A stretch of DNA of 64,000 nucleotides, taken from positions 2,548,501 through 2,612,500 of the forward strand of contig NZ_CP022121.1 of the NCBI RefSeq assembly GCF_002224645.1, given 5' to 3'. How positions within the stretch are numbered: the stretch's first letter is position 1; every line of letters starts with the position of its first letter. The notes under the pieces are model-generated. The model was not told the origin of the DNA and did not search any database. It saw nothing but the letters and a program-made list of their open reading frames with translations. Position numbers and translations under genes: made by a program. Shown here piece after piece: positions 43,886 to 53,344 of the stretch. This DNA is from Dehalobacterium formicoaceticum. Its GTDB lineage: Bacteria > Bacillota > Dehalobacteriia > Dehalobacteriales > Dehalobacteriaceae.

Positions 43886-44014
43886 TTAATGCAAGCTACC
43901 ATGTAATAACTCTTTTAAGGTTTGATATTCCTGCTGCCAGAGCTGCAAGTGACAGAGCAATTCTTTTACCTGCCCGGTGAAAATCATTTGATTCTTCATG
44001 ATTACCAAGGTCAT
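43886..44014 (-). CDS. 42-aa protein of unknown function
   Basis: A short minus-strand frame with a near-ideal GAGGAGG six bases before its ATG. The peptide is helical (QVKELLCHLQLWQQEYQTL) with one Cys and no membrane segment. I recognise no family; it does not show the SQELD motif of Spo0E-like peptides. It lies between convergently and divergently placed genes (DUF3866 and nudix) and could be a small regulator. The strong ribosome site is the main support. Confidence 0.5.
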   Translation of the reverse strand: MTLVIMKNQMIFTGQVKELLCHLQLWQQEYQTLKELLHGSLH

Positions 44015-44140
44015 AAAATTCCTCCTCATCTTAAACCATTCTTCAATTGGGGTTTTCTGATTTGCTCTTTTGGTTTGAGTTTCTCTTAATTATATGGGAA
44101 AATAGGATAAATATACTTGTCAGACAAAAGGAGGAATAAC

Positions 44141-44677
44141 ATGATGGATAAATATGAACAGACCCTGGAATCAACTTACATATATCAGGGGAAAATCCTT
44201 TCTTTACGTAAAGATCAGGTACAGCTTCCCAATGGTAAAACATCTGTGCGGGAAATTGTGGAGCATGCCGGTGCCGTATCTATTGTTCCTGTCACGGAGG
44301 AAGGAAATATTATTTTAGTCAAGCAATATCGAAAACCGGTGGAACAGGAAACCATTGAAATCCCCGCCGGTAAACTGGATCAGGGAGAACGTCCGGAAGA
44401 TTGTGCCCAAAGAGAACTCCGGGAGGAAATTGGCTTTTCCGGTGACCTGGATTTGAAATTTTCTTATTATACGACGCCCGGTTTTTCTGATGAGCTTTTG
44501 TATTTGTATGTGGCTCGTAATTTGAAGCATGCCCCTCTGGCATGTGATGATGATGAGCTGATCGAAAAATTGGAGGTCTCTTTGGAAGAAGCCATGCATA
44601 TGATTACCCAAGGGGAAATTGTGGATGCCAAAACAATCATTGGAATCCTAACGTTGAAACAGGAGGGTCATCTTTGA
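44141..44677 (+). CDS. nudF: ADP-ribose pyrophosphatase (Nudix)
   Basis: The 178-residue hydrolase has an exact Nudix box, from GKLDQGER through RELREEIGF, which binds the metal and diphosphate. The N-terminal ISxRKDQVQLPNGKTSVRE and GAVSIVPV blocks fit ADP-ribose pyrophosphatases of the NudF/YqkG type, which split ADP-ribose to AMP and ribose 5-phosphate. ATG 44141 follows AAGGAGG; the gene overlaps the following TTG start by four bases. Confidence 0.88.
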   Translation: MMDKYEQTLESTYIYQGKILSLRKDQVQLPNGKTSVREIVEHAGAVSIVPVTEEGNIILVKQYRKPVEQETIEIPAGKLDQGERPEDCAQRELREEIGFSGDLDLKFSYYTTPGFSDELLYLYVARNLKHAPLACDDDELIEKLEVSLEEAMHMITQGEIVDAKTIIGILTLKQEGHL

Positions 44678-45372
44678 CCATTACCCAGGTAGAAGTTTTG
44701 CAAGATGCCAGCGGAGCCTTTTTTGGAGCGATGAAAGGGAATATTGTGGTGATTGTTGATGTCATCAACATGTCCACAACCTTGGAGGCGTCACTTGATG
44801 CAGGTGCTTTAGGTGTGTTTGGGGCTAGTCCCGACACGACCAGGGCGCCTGTTTCTGTTAATCCGGAGGCCGTCGGGTTTCATGCCGGCCGCTTTGCCCG
44901 GCAATATCACAGTGATCTGATTTTAGTGACCGAGCCCCGGGTCGGCACCGAAAGAGAAAGAAGAGAACATGCTTCCCGTGCTATTGCCGGGATCAGAAGA
45001 GCAGGCATTAATCACATCACTGTACTGCCCAATTTGGGGGCAGAGACGGTGAAACTGGCTGACTTCAAAAATAAAGTGGTGCTTGCGGTGACAGACAGCG
45101 GCGGTGTTGCCTATGATGCGGCATTTAATGTTGGCGCCACCGTCACCACCGCTACCGTGGCCCGCAGCTTAAGAAAAAAAGGTCTTGCCTCAGTTCATGA
45201 TGGTGTCATCAGAGCACTATCACAAGCCGGGGGGAATCATCAGGGCATCAGTGTTGTCGCGGCCAGTTCCAACTCTTTGGAAGACATATTGGCGGCAAAT
45301 TTTATTGCCCAATATTTTGAATCCTACATCGAGCATGGTCATGACATCTTGCAGGGAAACTTTTATTCATAA
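44674..45372 (+). CDS. ComB-like (2-phosphosulfolactate phosphatase-related) protein
   Basis: The 232-residue protein resembles ComB in its start (VVIVDVINMSTTLEAS), its GAETVKLADF block and the DSGGVAYDAAFNVGA segment. ComB removes phosphate from 2-phosphosulfolactate in coenzyme M synthesis, but Firmicute members of this fold in the nudF-spoIIM neighbourhood have no proven activity. The TTG start overlaps the nudF stop, so the two are coupled. I cannot see whether all catalytic residues are conserved. Confidence 0.6.
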   Translation: MTITQVEVLQDASGAFFGAMKGNIVVIVDVINMSTTLEASLDAGALGVFGASPDTTRAPVSVNPEAVGFHAGRFARQYHSDLILVTEPRVGTERERREHASRAIAGIRRAGINHITVLPNLGAETVKLADFKNKVVLAVTDSGGVAYDAAFNVGATVTTATVARSLRKKGLASVHDGVIRALSQAGGNHQGISVVAASSNSLEDILAANFIAQYFESYIEHGHDILQGNFYS

Positions 45373-45426
45373 TTCAGAGAAAAATACATAAATATCTGTA
45401 AAAAATGATGGGAGGGCATCATCATT

Positions 45427-46062
45427 GTGGCGGGGAGATTACGCAATTTAATCATTAATAGCTTCCAGGATAATTTTATTATTTATTTGATCATTCCTGT
45501 TATTTTTGCCATCGGAATTTTTTTTGGTATGATGGGGGCAAATAACTTAAATGATCAGCAGGCACAGGATTTAGTGGGATATGTGGATGGCTTTATCAAT
45601 AATTTACCGACTGCTGCCGTTGATGCCCCGTCTGAAACAAAATATGCTTTAATCTTGAATCTTAAGACTTTGTTTTACATTTGGTTTTTGGGCTTAACGG
45701 TCATTGGCATCCCTTTGACCATGGTGATTACTTTTTCCCGCGGTTTTGTTTTAGGTTTTACCACCGGATTTTTAATTCAGGAAAAAGCAATGCAGGGGAT
45801 CTGGGTTGTTTTATTAACGGTGGTGCCGCAAAATCTTATTCTGGTTCCGGTTATATTAATCGCGGCGGTAACCTCGATTTCATTTTCCTTATTTGTTATC
45901 AGAGGGAAATTTGCCGGAAGAACTCTGAATCTCTCCAAAAGATTGCTTAGTTATACCTTTTCTTTCCTGGTCCTTGGTTTATTTGCCGTGCTTTCCGCAC
46001 TTATTCAAGGATATATCTCACCCTCTTTGGTGAAGGCAGTGTTTTATTTTACATCAAGGTAA
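45427..46062 (+). CDS. spoIIM: Stage II sporulation protein M
   Basis: SpoIIM, with SpoIID and SpoIIP, forms the engulfment complex at the forespore septum. The 211-residue membrane protein has an N-terminal helix (FIIYLIIPVIFAIGIFFGMM), an outward loop, and four further helices with FSRGFVLGFTTGFLIQ and PQNLILVPVI, a typical DUF95/SpoIIM pattern. Start is GTG with GGGAGG 11 bases upstream. Neighbouring xerD and deoB follow as in many clostridia. Confidence 0.9.
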   Translation: MAGRLRNLIINSFQDNFIIYLIIPVIFAIGIFFGMMGANNLNDQQAQDLVGYVDGFINNLPTAAVDAPSETKYALILNLKTLFYIWFLGLTVIGIPLTMVITFSRGFVLGFTTGFLIQEKAMQGIWVVLLTVVPQNLILVPVILIAAVTSISFSLFVIRGKFAGRTLNLSKRLLSYTFSFLVLGLFAVLSALIQGYISPSLVKAVFYFTSR

Positions 46063-46169
46063 AGTCTGCTCAAGGTACCATTGATGTAAATTGATATAAA
46101 TTGGTATAAAATGTGCAATTGGTGTAATAAGTATAATAGGTGCAGAAATTATTAAGGAGGCAGAGGATT

Positions 46170-46412
46170 ATGATTCTGATAACCATTACCCATGCCAGAG
46201 AAAAAGGTCTTTTACTGATGAAAATTGCTTTGGTGGCGATATTATTAGGATTAATTGTCCCAAATTTGTATGGGATGCTTTCTGATGCCGGATCTTTGGA
46301 ACGTTTTGCTGAGGAGGAAAAATTGCCTCAGGAACCCATGCGGGTGGAACAAATCGAAACAGAAAGTGAGGAAATGTCCCTGTGGTCACATATTGTCAAC
46401 AGCTTTAAATAG
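46170..46412 (+). CDS. 80-aa single-pass membrane protein, unknown
   Basis: The product has one membrane helix (KIALVAILLGLIVPNLYGML) and an acidic outer tail with EEEKLPQEP and ESEEMSLW. It lies where B. subtilis has the small YqzK gene near xerD, and a similar role is possible, but I see no clear match. AAGGAGG lies 11 bases before ATG 46170; an in-frame upstream start at 46140 lacks a site. Confidence 0.55.
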   Translation: MILITITHAREKGLLLMKIALVAILLGLIVPNLYGMLSDAGSLERFAEEEKLPQEPMRVEQIETESEEMSLWSHIVNSFK

Positions 46413-46491
46413 CTCAAATGTCTTTTTCTTGCTTCGAGAGAAGGATTAACAGTCTGATATGTAGAAATATTACAATAGTATCCCAGGTTAA

Positions 46492-46550
46492 ATATAAGAA
46501 AACCTGGCTTAAGCTAAGCCGAAGTCTGAGGCGGATCCTTAATAATTATA
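46492..46550 (-). repeat. Dispersed intergenic repeat, copy 2 (inverted)
   Basis: Minus-strand reading gives GTATAATTATTAAGG, CTTCGGCTTAGCTTAAGCC and GTTTTCTTATATTT, matching copies near 33484 and 59071. Confidence 0.55.
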
Positions 46551-46597
46551 CTTTCTCAATAACAATAATATAAGCAAATCAATTGGAGGTATCACAT

Positions 46598-47044
46598 ATG
46601 TATCAAAAAATTTTAGTAGCAACAGACGGTTCTGAGTATTCCATGAGAGCAGCAGATTACGCACTGACAATAGCTGAGAAAAGCAAAGCCGAGGTTATGA
46701 TTATCAGCGTGGCCCAATATTTGCACGAAGATGTGGCATATACTGAATTGGCAACAGCCATTAAATTAAAGGATTCTGAGAAATTTATCCAACGGATGAG
46801 AGAGCAGGCTGCTAAGATTGTCTCACAAACAGCCCGGATCTTTAACGAGCGCAATATTCCTGTTCAAGCAATCGTCGAAGTGGGCAATCCGGCAGATATT
46901 ATTTGCCAAAAGGCAGAAGATCTGGGCATTGATTTGATTGTCATGGGAACCCGGGGGAACTCAGGTGTGACGCGTTTTATGTTGGGAAGTGTCAGTTCTA
47001 AAGTAGTGACTCATGCTCTCTGCTCCGTCTTTGTTGTCAGGTAA
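46598..47044 (+). CDS. Universal stress protein (UspA family)
   Basis: The 148-residue Usp domain starts YQKILVATDGSEYSM and ends with the ATP-binding signature GTRGNSGVTRFMLGSVSSKV, so this is a nucleotide-binding Usp. It is a single domain. TTGGAGG precedes ATG 46598; the in-frame ATG 15 bases earlier overlaps that site. Its role in stress survival is general to the family. No operon partner, transcribed alone before xerD. Confidence 0.92.
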   Translation: MYQKILVATDGSEYSMRAADYALTIAEKSKAEVMIISVAQYLHEDVAYTELATAIKLKDSEKFIQRMREQAAKIVSQTARIFNERNIPVQAIVEVGNPADIICQKAEDLGIDLIVMGTRGNSGVTRFMLGSVSSKVVTHALCSVFVVR

Positions 47045-47113
47045 GTATTCCCAGTTTGATGGCTTTCTTCCTGGTAATAGAAGATCAAAGAAGTTTTTAC
47101 GAGGTTTAGTGCC

Positions 47114-48004
47114 ATGAAAACATTGATAGACAACTTCTTATATTATTTGGCCGTAGAGAAGGGATTGGCAGATAATACAGTAAAAGGTTACCAATTAGAT
47201 TTAAAATCATTTCTTGATTTTCTCAATGAAAAATCGTTGACGGAAATGAAAGAGATCACACGTCATCATATTATTGCTTATCTAATGAAATTACAAAATG
47301 AGAAAAAATCTCCAGCTACTTTGGCGCGGCGCTGTGCATGTCTCAAATCTTTTTTCCATTTTTTATTGCGGGAAAAAATCATCGATCTGGATCCCACCAG
47401 TCATCTGGAGGTCCCTAAGCTGGCTGGCACCCTGCCCCAGGTTCTGTCGATAGCGGAAGTGGAGCGGCTGTTAAGCCAACCCCAGACAGGAACACTGTTA
47501 GGATCCAGAGACAAAGCCATGTTGGAAGTAATCTACGCCACCGGTTTACGGGTTTCGGAGCTGATCAATTTGGATCTCCAGGATATCAACCTGGAGATGG
47601 GCTTCCTGCGTTGTCTGGGCAAAGGTTCAAAAGAAAGAATTGTACCCTTGGGGTCTTTCGCGATCCAAGCTTTAGAAGAATATTTAAAAGGATCCCGTGT
47701 TAAATTAACTTTGAAATCAGCAGAAAAAGCATTATTTGTCAATCAGCATGGGCGGAGACTGACCCGTCAAGGTTTTTGGAAAATACTCAAAGCTTATGTC
47801 ACGGAGGCTCAGATCAGCACCCCCATTACACCCCATACCTTCAGGCATTCCATTGCCACCCACATGTTGGAAAATGGGGCTGATCTGAGAACCGTGCAAG
47901 AAATATTGGGACATGCTGATATTTCCACCACTCAGATCTATACTCATCTTACGAAGTCACATCTAAAAGAGGTTTATGACCATTGCCATCCCAGAGCAAA
48001 GTGA
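47114..48004 (+). CDS. xerD: Site-specific tyrosine recombinase XerD
   Basis: XerD, with XerC, resolves chromosome dimers at dif. The 296-residue protein has the SAM-like N-terminal core-binding domain (FLYYLAVEKGLADNTVKGY) and the catalytic domain with Arg (YATGLRVSELINLDL), HTFRHSIATHML, GHADISTTQIYTH and the Tyr nucleophile. Position before deoB matches xerD in Firmicutes rather than a phage integrase. Confidence 0.92.
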   Translation: MKTLIDNFLYYLAVEKGLADNTVKGYQLDLKSFLDFLNEKSLTEMKEITRHHIIAYLMKLQNEKKSPATLARRCACLKSFFHFLLREKIIDLDPTSHLEVPKLAGTLPQVLSIAEVERLLSQPQTGTLLGSRDKAMLEVIYATGLRVSELINLDLQDINLEMGFLRCLGKGSKERIVPLGSFAIQALEEYLKGSRVKLTLKSAEKALFVNQHGRRLTRQGFWKILKAYVTEAQISTPITPHTFRHSIATHMLENGADLRTVQEILGHADISTTQIYTHLTKSHLKEVYDHCHPRAK

Positions 48005-48028
48005 ATTAAAATGAAGGAGGTAAGCACC

Positions 48029-49207
48029 ATGGGGAAAAGAGTCATTTTAATCGTACTGGACAGTGCCGGAATCGGTGCTTTGCCGGATGCACATCTTTAT
48101 GGAGATGAGGGCAGCGATACCTTAGGTAATTTGGCACGGCAGGTAGGGGGATTGCATCTGCCTCACTTGGGTCAGTTTGGCTTAGGTAACATTCATGATA
48201 TTGCCGGTGTGCTGCCGGAAGCAAAACCGAAGGCTGCATTTGGCCGCATGGCGGAAAAATCCCCCGGTAAAGACACCACCACAGGCCATTGGGAGATGTC
48301 CGGGATTATTCTGAGCCAAGCCTTTCCCACCTATCCCAAGGGATTTCCTCCCTCTGTCATCACCCAGTTTGAGCAGGCCATCGGCAGGAAGGTACTGGGC
48401 AATATTGCCGCCTCCGGCACAGAAATTATCAAGGAACTTGGGGACCGGCATCTGGAAACGGGATATCCCATTGTCTATACTTCCGCCGACAGCGTATTTC
48501 AGATTGCCGCCCATGAGAAAATTATTCCTCTGGAAAAATTATATGAAATGTGTACCATCGCCCGGAAAATTTTAGTTGGGGAACATGCGGTAGGTCGTGT
48601 CATTGCCCGGCCTTTTGACGGTCCCTCCGGTGCCTTTTACCGTACCGCCGGACGCCATGATTATTCACTCCTGCCCACAGGCGAAACAATGCTGGATCTG
48701 ATCAAGGCTGCCGGACAGGAAGTGATCGGTGTAGGAAAGATCAAGGATGTTTTTGCCGGCCAGGGACTTACTAAAACCATCAAAGCCACAAATAACCGGG
48801 AAGGCATGGCGGCGACCTTAGACGCCATGGAGCAAGCGGACCAGGGGCTGGTGTTCACAAATCTAGTGGACTTTGATATGCTTTTCGGTCATCGCAACGA
48901 TGCGGAGGGTTATGCCCATGCTTTGGAGGAATTTGACCAATTTGTGCCCCGCTTCCTGAGCAAGCTGAGAGAAAAGGATCTCTTGATCATTACGGCAGAT
49001 CACGGCACGGATCCTACAACCGGCAGTACCGATCATTCCCGGGAATATGTGCCTTTGTTGATTTATGGCAAAAATGTTCCGGGAGGAATAAATTTAGGCA
49101 CCAGGGAAACCTTTGCTGATCTGGGAGCCACGATTGTAGATTATCTTGAATCAGGAAAACTGCAGCATGGTATCAGCATGGTTCCCGAGTGGGATCAACA
49201 AGATTAA
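48029..49207 (+). CDS. deoB: Phosphopentomutase
   Basis: DeoB interconverts (deoxy)ribose 1- and 5-phosphate. The 392-residue metalloenzyme of the alkaline phosphatase superfamily has [17 protein letters not shown], the phosphoacceptor Thr in [11 protein letters not shown], and [17 protein letters not shown] with Asp/His metal ligands. ATG 48029 has AAGGAGG upstream; the in-frame start at 48011 overlaps that site. It is followed by pyrimidine-nucleoside phosphorylase, the previous enzyme of nucleoside salvage. Confidence 0.96.
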   Translation: MGKRVILIVLDSAGIGALPDAHLYGDEGSDTLGNLARQVGGLHLPHLGQFGLGNIHDIAGVLPEAKPKAAFGRMAEKSPGKDTTTGHWEMSGIILSQAFPTYPKGFPPSVITQFEQAIGRKVLGNIAASGTEIIKELGDRHLETGYPIVYTSADSVFQIAAHEKIIPLEKLYEMCTIARKILVGEHAVGRVIARPFDGPSGAFYRTAGRHDYSLLPTGETMLDLIKAAGQEVIGVGKIKDVFAGQGLTKTIKATNNREGMAATLDAMEQADQGLVFTNLVDFDMLFGHRNDAEGYAHALEEFDQFVPRFLSKLREKDLLIITADHGTDPTTGSTDHSREYVPLLIYGKNVPGGINLGTRETFADLGATIVDYLESGKLQHGISMVPEWDQQD

Positions 49208-49220
49208 GTGGGTGTGACAG

Positions 49221-50528
49221 ATGAGAATGTATGATATTATCAACAAAAAGAAACATGGCATCGTCTTAACCCAAGAGGAAATGGCATTTTGGGTTCAGGG
49301 ATTTGCCGAGGGAAATATCTCCGATTATCAAGCTGCCGCCTTGTTAATGGCGATTTATTTTCAGGGTTTGTCCATAGACGAAACCTCATCTTTGACCTCC
49401 TCCATGATCGATTCCGGAGAAACCATTGATTTAAGCCGGGTACCGGGTATCAAGGGAGACAAACACAGCACAGGGGGTGTGGGTGATAAAACGACCTTGG
49501 TCTTAGCGCCCCTCTTAGCCTCCATGGGTATTACAGTTGCAAAAATGTCCGGGCGGGGACTGGGTCATACGGGTGGCACTCTGGACAAGCTGGAATCCAT
49601 TCCCGGTTTTCAGGTGGATCTATCCCCGGAGGAGTTTATGAAGCAGGTGGAAAACATTGGGGTGGCCATCGTGGGTCAAACCAGAAATCTGGTACCGGCG
49701 GATAAAAAGATCTATGCCTTAAGAGATGTCACGGCTACTGTAGATTCTGTGCCCTTAATCGCCGCCAGCGTGATGTCAAAAAAGTTGGCGGCAGGCGCAG
49801 ATATCATTGTGCTGGATGTTAAATTCGGCTCCGGCGCCTTTATGAAAACGCGGCCAGAAGCAGAAAATTTGGCGCGCATGATGGTGGATATCGGCAAAAA
49901 AAAGGGCAAAAAGATGGCCGCGATACTAACGGGTATGGAAACTCCTCTGGGTTATGCCGTAGGGAACGCTCTGGAGGTCAAAGAAGCGATCCATGTTCTC
50001 CAGGGCGAAGGGCCTCAGGATTTAAGGGAGCTCAGTGTTTATCTGACCGGTATTACCCTTTGGCTGGCGGGAAAGGTCTCTGATGCAGCAAAAGGCCGGG
50101 TTCAGGCGGAAAAGCATTTGGATGACGGCTCAGCATTGGAAAAATTCCGGGAACTTATTGCCGCGCAGCATGGTAATCCCCAGGTGATCTATGATGAGAG
50201 TTTGTTTCCGGAAGGAAAGTTCCGTTATTCCTTGTTAGCAGATCAGGATGGCTATCTTGGCTCCATGGATACGGAAGGGATCGGGCTGGCGGCGATGAAG
50301 CTGGGCGCAGGGCGCAGCAAAAAAGAGGATTTAATTGATCCCGCAGCAGGCATTATCTTTTATAAAAAAACAGGAGACCGGATCAGAAAAGGGGAAACCA
50401 TCGCCATGCTCCACGGCAATAATGAAGAGCAAATTGACGAGGGAAGGGATTTCCTGAAGAAAAGTCTAACCTTGCAGCAGGAAGCAAAAGCCATTCCATC
50501 CTTGATTGACGATCTGGTGATCATCTAA
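49221..50528 (+). CDS. pdp: Pyrimidine-nucleoside phosphorylase
   Basis: The 435-residue enzyme splits thymidine, deoxyuridine or uridine with phosphate to yield the base and sugar 1-phosphate, which DeoB then isomerises. Motifs: KHSTGGVGDKTTLVLAP (phosphate site), KMSGRGLGHTGGTLDKLES (family signature) and KFGSGAFMK. The gene follows deoB by 13 bases, so the pair forms a salvage operon. GTGTGACAG precedes ATG. Thymidine phosphorylase (deoA) is a related alternative. Confidence 0.94.
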   Translation: MRMYDIINKKKHGIVLTQEEMAFWVQGFAEGNISDYQAAALLMAIYFQGLSIDETSSLTSSMIDSGETIDLSRVPGIKGDKHSTGGVGDKTTLVLAPLLASMGITVAKMSGRGLGHTGGTLDKLESIPGFQVDLSPEEFMKQVENIGVAIVGQTRNLVPADKKIYALRDVTATVDSVPLIAASVMSKKLAAGADIIVLDVKFGSGAFMKTRPEAENLARMMVDIGKKKGKKMAAILTGMETPLGYAVGNALEVKEAIHVLQGEGPQDLRELSVYLTGITLWLAGKVSDAAKGRVQAEKHLDDGSALEKFRELIAAQHGNPQVIYDESLFPEGKFRYSLLADQDGYLGSMDTEGIGLAAMKLGAGRSKKEDLIDPAAGIIFYKKTGDRIRKGETIAMLHGNNEEQIDEGRDFLKKSLTLQQEAKAIPSLIDDLVII

Positions 50529-50637
50529 GCCAAATCATCTATGACTCAAAAATCTTTGCCAAAGATATTTTTTATGTATAACCGGTCCTCTTTCTTCATA
50601 AGATTTAATAAGGCAGACAACCTAGAAGGAGGAATAG

Positions 50638-51795
50638 ATGATGTGGAAAAAGATGGCTTATTATGTACTGACAATATGTTTGATTTTAACCTTGCTGCCC
50701 GCCCCTTCCCTGGCCGCCAATGAGTTAAATATTGAGGGTGAAGCCTGCATTTTGGTGGATGGAATCTCCGGACAGGTTCTATATAGCCATAATGCAGATA
50801 AAAAATGGTTTCCCGCCAGTACCACAAAAATTATGACCCTAGTTTTGGCTTTGGAGGCAGTGGCAGAGGGCAGAGCCAGTTTGGAAGATCCCGTAACCAC
50901 CAGCGAATATGCCGCCGGTATGGGAGGCTCACAGGTTTATTTATATCCCGGAGAAACGAGAACCCTGCATGAAATGTTAATCGCTATTGCGGTAGGGTCA
51001 GGAAATGATGCCAGTACGGCAGTGGCAGAATATTTAGGCGGCAGTAATGAAGGTTTTGTCAAAATGATGAACGATAAAGCCAAAGCCTTAGGCATGAAAA
51101 ATACCAATTTTGTCAACAGTCATGGTCTCCATGACGACAACCATTATACCACAGCTGAGGATATGGCAAAACTGGGTGTCTACGCCCTGAAAGTGCCCAA
51201 AATGCTGGAATATACTTCTATTTATGAATATGATTTTCGCCCTGAACCAAAACCGTTAAAACTATGGAACACCAATCGTCTGCTGAAATGGTATGAAGGC
51301 TGTGACGGGTTAAAAACCGGTACCACTGCGCTGGCAAAAAGAAATTTGGTCAGTACGGCGGAAAAAAACAACCTGCGTCTGGTGGGCGTGGTTTTAGGTG
51401 TAGGAAAGACCAACGGCCATTTTACGGAGTCCATGAAATTACTTAATTACGGCTTTAATCAATTCGAATTTTTGGAGATGTATCCTGCCGGGAAAGAATT
51501 GATCACCCTTCCCATTGGCAAAGGAGAAGTGGATCAGGTTGGGTTGGTGACAGCGAACAAAGTGGGGATTGTCCAAAAGAAGGGGGAGAAAGCCAATCTT
51601 TCTTCAAAAGCTACCGCTACGAAATACATCACAGCACCGATCAAAAAAGGGGATAAACTGGGTGAGCTTACCTTGATCCGCGATGGCAAAGAAATTGATA
51701 AAATAGATTTGGTCGCCAATCAAGATGTAGGGCGGGGAGGTTTGGGCAGACAAATAACGAAAATGCTGCGCCAGGTGACACTAGCTCAAAAATAG
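50638..51795 (+). CDS. dacF: D-alanyl-D-alanine carboxypeptidase (DacF/PBP5-like)
   Basis: The 385-residue secreted enzyme trims pentapeptide stems of peptidoglycan. It has a signal peptide (to about residue 25), the SxxK motif in PASTTKIMTL, the SGNDAS (SxN) motif, DGLKTGTT (KTG) and the C-terminal PBP5_C beta domain, ending with a basic amphipathic helix for membrane attachment. In endospore formers such genes often sit before spoIIA and act in cortex formation; here spoIIA lies 5 kb further on. GAAGGAGGAATAG precedes ATG. Confidence 0.92.
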   Translation: MMWKKMAYYVLTICLILTLLPAPSLAANELNIEGEACILVDGISGQVLYSHNADKKWFPASTTKIMTLVLALEAVAEGRASLEDPVTTSEYAAGMGGSQVYLYPGETRTLHEMLIAIAVGSGNDASTAVAEYLGGSNEGFVKMMNDKAKALGMKNTNFVNSHGLHDDNHYTTAEDMAKLGVYALKVPKMLEYTSIYEYDFRPEPKPLKLWNTNRLLKWYEGCDGLKTGTTALAKRNLVSTAEKNNLRLVGVVLGVGKTNGHFTESMKLLNYGFNQFEFLEMYPAGKELITLPIGKGEVDQVGLVTANKVGIVQKKGEKANLSSKATATKYITAPIKKGDKLGELTLIRDGKEIDKIDLVANQDVGRGGLGRQITKMLRQVTLAQK

Positions 51796-51847
51796 AAAAG
51801 ACAAAGCTGTGATGGGCATAAGATCAATTTTTTATGAGATGGCAAAA

Positions 51848-51871
51848 GGCCTGGTTAAAAAAACCAGGCCT
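51848..51871. terminator. Hairpin between convergent dacF and molbindin genes
   Basis: AGGCCTGGTT/AACCAGGCCT with a short A loop; the T tract on the plus strand is weak. Confidence 0.6.
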
Positions 51872-51893
51872 CTATTGATTTCGCAGAAAGGTA

Positions 51894-52106
51894 TCAGTCA
51901 TCGATTCCTACCATAACCGAAGTTGCTTTGATTATGGCGTAAGCATCTGAACCAACCTTTAGACCAAGTTCCGAAACAGCGTCCATTGAGATTGTCGCGC
52001 TAATTTTGTTGCCACCGCCGATATCAAGGATGACAATTGAATTGACGGCGCCTTCTTTAATCTGAGTGATCTTACCTTTAATCTGATTTCTTGCGCTGAT
52101 TTTCAT
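51894..52106 (-). CDS. Molbindin (Mop/TOBE domain) protein
   Basis: The 70-residue protein is a single TOBE-type domain (ISARNQIKGKITQIKEGAVN, TISMDAVSELGLKVGSDAYAIIKAT) as in Mop molbindins, which bind molybdate or tungstate as hexamers. GGAGG lies 6-9 bases before ATG 52106 on the minus strand. Near it lie remnants of a moeA-like and a nifH gene, so a molybdenum-related locus may once have stood here. Confidence 0.88.
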   Translation of the reverse strand: MKISARNQIKGKITQIKEGAVNSIVILDIGGGNKISATISMDAVSELGLKVGSDAYAIIKATSVMVGIDD

Positions 52107-52259
52107 GTAAATCACCTCCCTGATTATTCTGATTATTCAACAATAATCAATTGAATTATAAATTAATTAAGAATAGGAAGTCAAGTTAAAACAAGGGTGC
52201 ATGTCAAAATAGAGGCAGAAAAGTAATGGGGGCGGTTCGTGCCTGATAGAATTATGATA

Positions 52260-52288
52260 TTGACATCATTTAGATATCCCGATATACT
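52260..52288 (+). promoter_or_regulatory. SigA promoter of the methyltransferase gene
   Basis: TTGACA and TATACT are 17 bases apart. The 160-base leader that follows contains ATCAAG/CTTGAT and TTGT/ACAA inverted repeats but no known riboswitch that I recognise. The stretch 52107-52455 holds no gene. Confidence 0.7.
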
Positions 52289-52455
52289 TACGTGGGAATA
52301 ACGCTTTTAAAATCAAGTATTCTTGATATCCTGCTATATTGTCAAGACACAACGATTTTCAGATTTAATTGCATAGATGAATTCATCCAATTATAATAAA
52401 AATCAGCCCAAAAAGGGTCATCAAACCGATTACTTAAAATAAAGGGAGAATGATC

Positions 52456-53340
52456 ATGACGAAAGTGGAATTAGCAAAGGCTGAACATGAATGGGATAAA
52501 ACGGATGATACCCGCAAGGCAAATCGAAAGCGGCTTTGGGATCTGCGGGCGAATGAATGGGAAGAAGGCTTGCGCTGCAACGAAGTGAAGCGCAAACGAA
52601 ACGAGGAACGCATCTTGGCTTCAATAACTTGGCTTGAGCAGTTCGGCCTGTTTCAGGGAGATGGGAACGTGGCGGATATCGGCTGCGGTGTGGGCCGTTT
52701 TGCCGCTGAATTTGCTAAGAAAAGCCGTTATGTTTTAGGCGTGGACATCTCGCCGCGCATGACAGAATTAGGAAACGCCTATGCTAAAGAAATGGGACTT
52801 TTAAATACAGAATTTTATACCGGTGACTTTACCGCACTGGATGTGGCAGTGGCAGGTCTCGGCTGGCAGAACCAATTTGATCTGGTTTTTACCTCCATCA
52901 CACCGGCTATTCGAGGCAAAAGCGGTCTGGATAATATGATTGCCATTTGCCGGGCTTGGTGTTTCAACAGTTGTTTTATCTATTTCCGTAATGAACTTTA
53001 TGATCAGATTATGACGGAGCTATTCCAGCGACCGCCCTTTCGGGAAAAAACCTCCCATTCAAATTGGTTTAAGAAATTGTTTGATGTGTTGTGGTTTAGG
53101 GGCTACCAGCCCTATATTCATTATTTTAAAGAATACCGTGATGAAAATCGCTACGTCGATCTGTCTTTTGCGCAAAACATTGCCGGCCTTTTACTGGATG
53201 AAGAAGGAAAGGATGAAAATGCGGAACGTATTCTGCGCTTTCTGGAGCAAAAAGCCGATCAAAATGGTGAGGTATCTTTTAACAGCGAGTGCTGGTATGG
53301 GTGGACCCTTTGGAACGTTAACGAGCGTATCTGCCGCTGA
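52456..53340 (+). CDS. Class I SAM-dependent methyltransferase
   Basis: The roughly 294-residue protein has motif I ADIGCGVGRFAAEFAKKS for SAM binding and a conserved VLGVDISPRM. The N-terminus is a charged helical extension, and FRNELYDQI follows the fold. In other anaerobes such genes lie beside Fec-type iron ABC transporters and nitrogenase-like genes; here relics of such genes follow. The true substrate is unknown. AAAGGGAG lies before ATG 52456. It appears intact, unlike its right-hand neighbours. Confidence 0.75.
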   Translation: MTKVELAKAEHEWDKTDDTRKANRKRLWDLRANEWEEGLRCNEVKRKRNEERILASITWLEQFGLFQGDGNVADIGCGVGRFAAEFAKKSRYVLGVDISPRMTELGNAYAKEMGLLNTEFYTGDFTALDVAVAGLGWQNQFDLVFTSITPAIRGKSGLDNMIAICRAWCFNSCFIYFRNELYDQIMTELFQRPPFREKTSHSNWFKKLFDVLWFRGYQPYIHYFKEYRDENRYVDLSFAQNIAGLLLDEEGKDENAERILRFLEQKADQNGEVSFNSECWYGWTLWNVNERICR

Positions 53341-53344
53341 CATA

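Noticed and set aside
47114-48004. Phage integrase
   Set aside because: The tyrosine recombinase lies in the conserved xerD-deoB position with no phage genes or attachment repeats around it.
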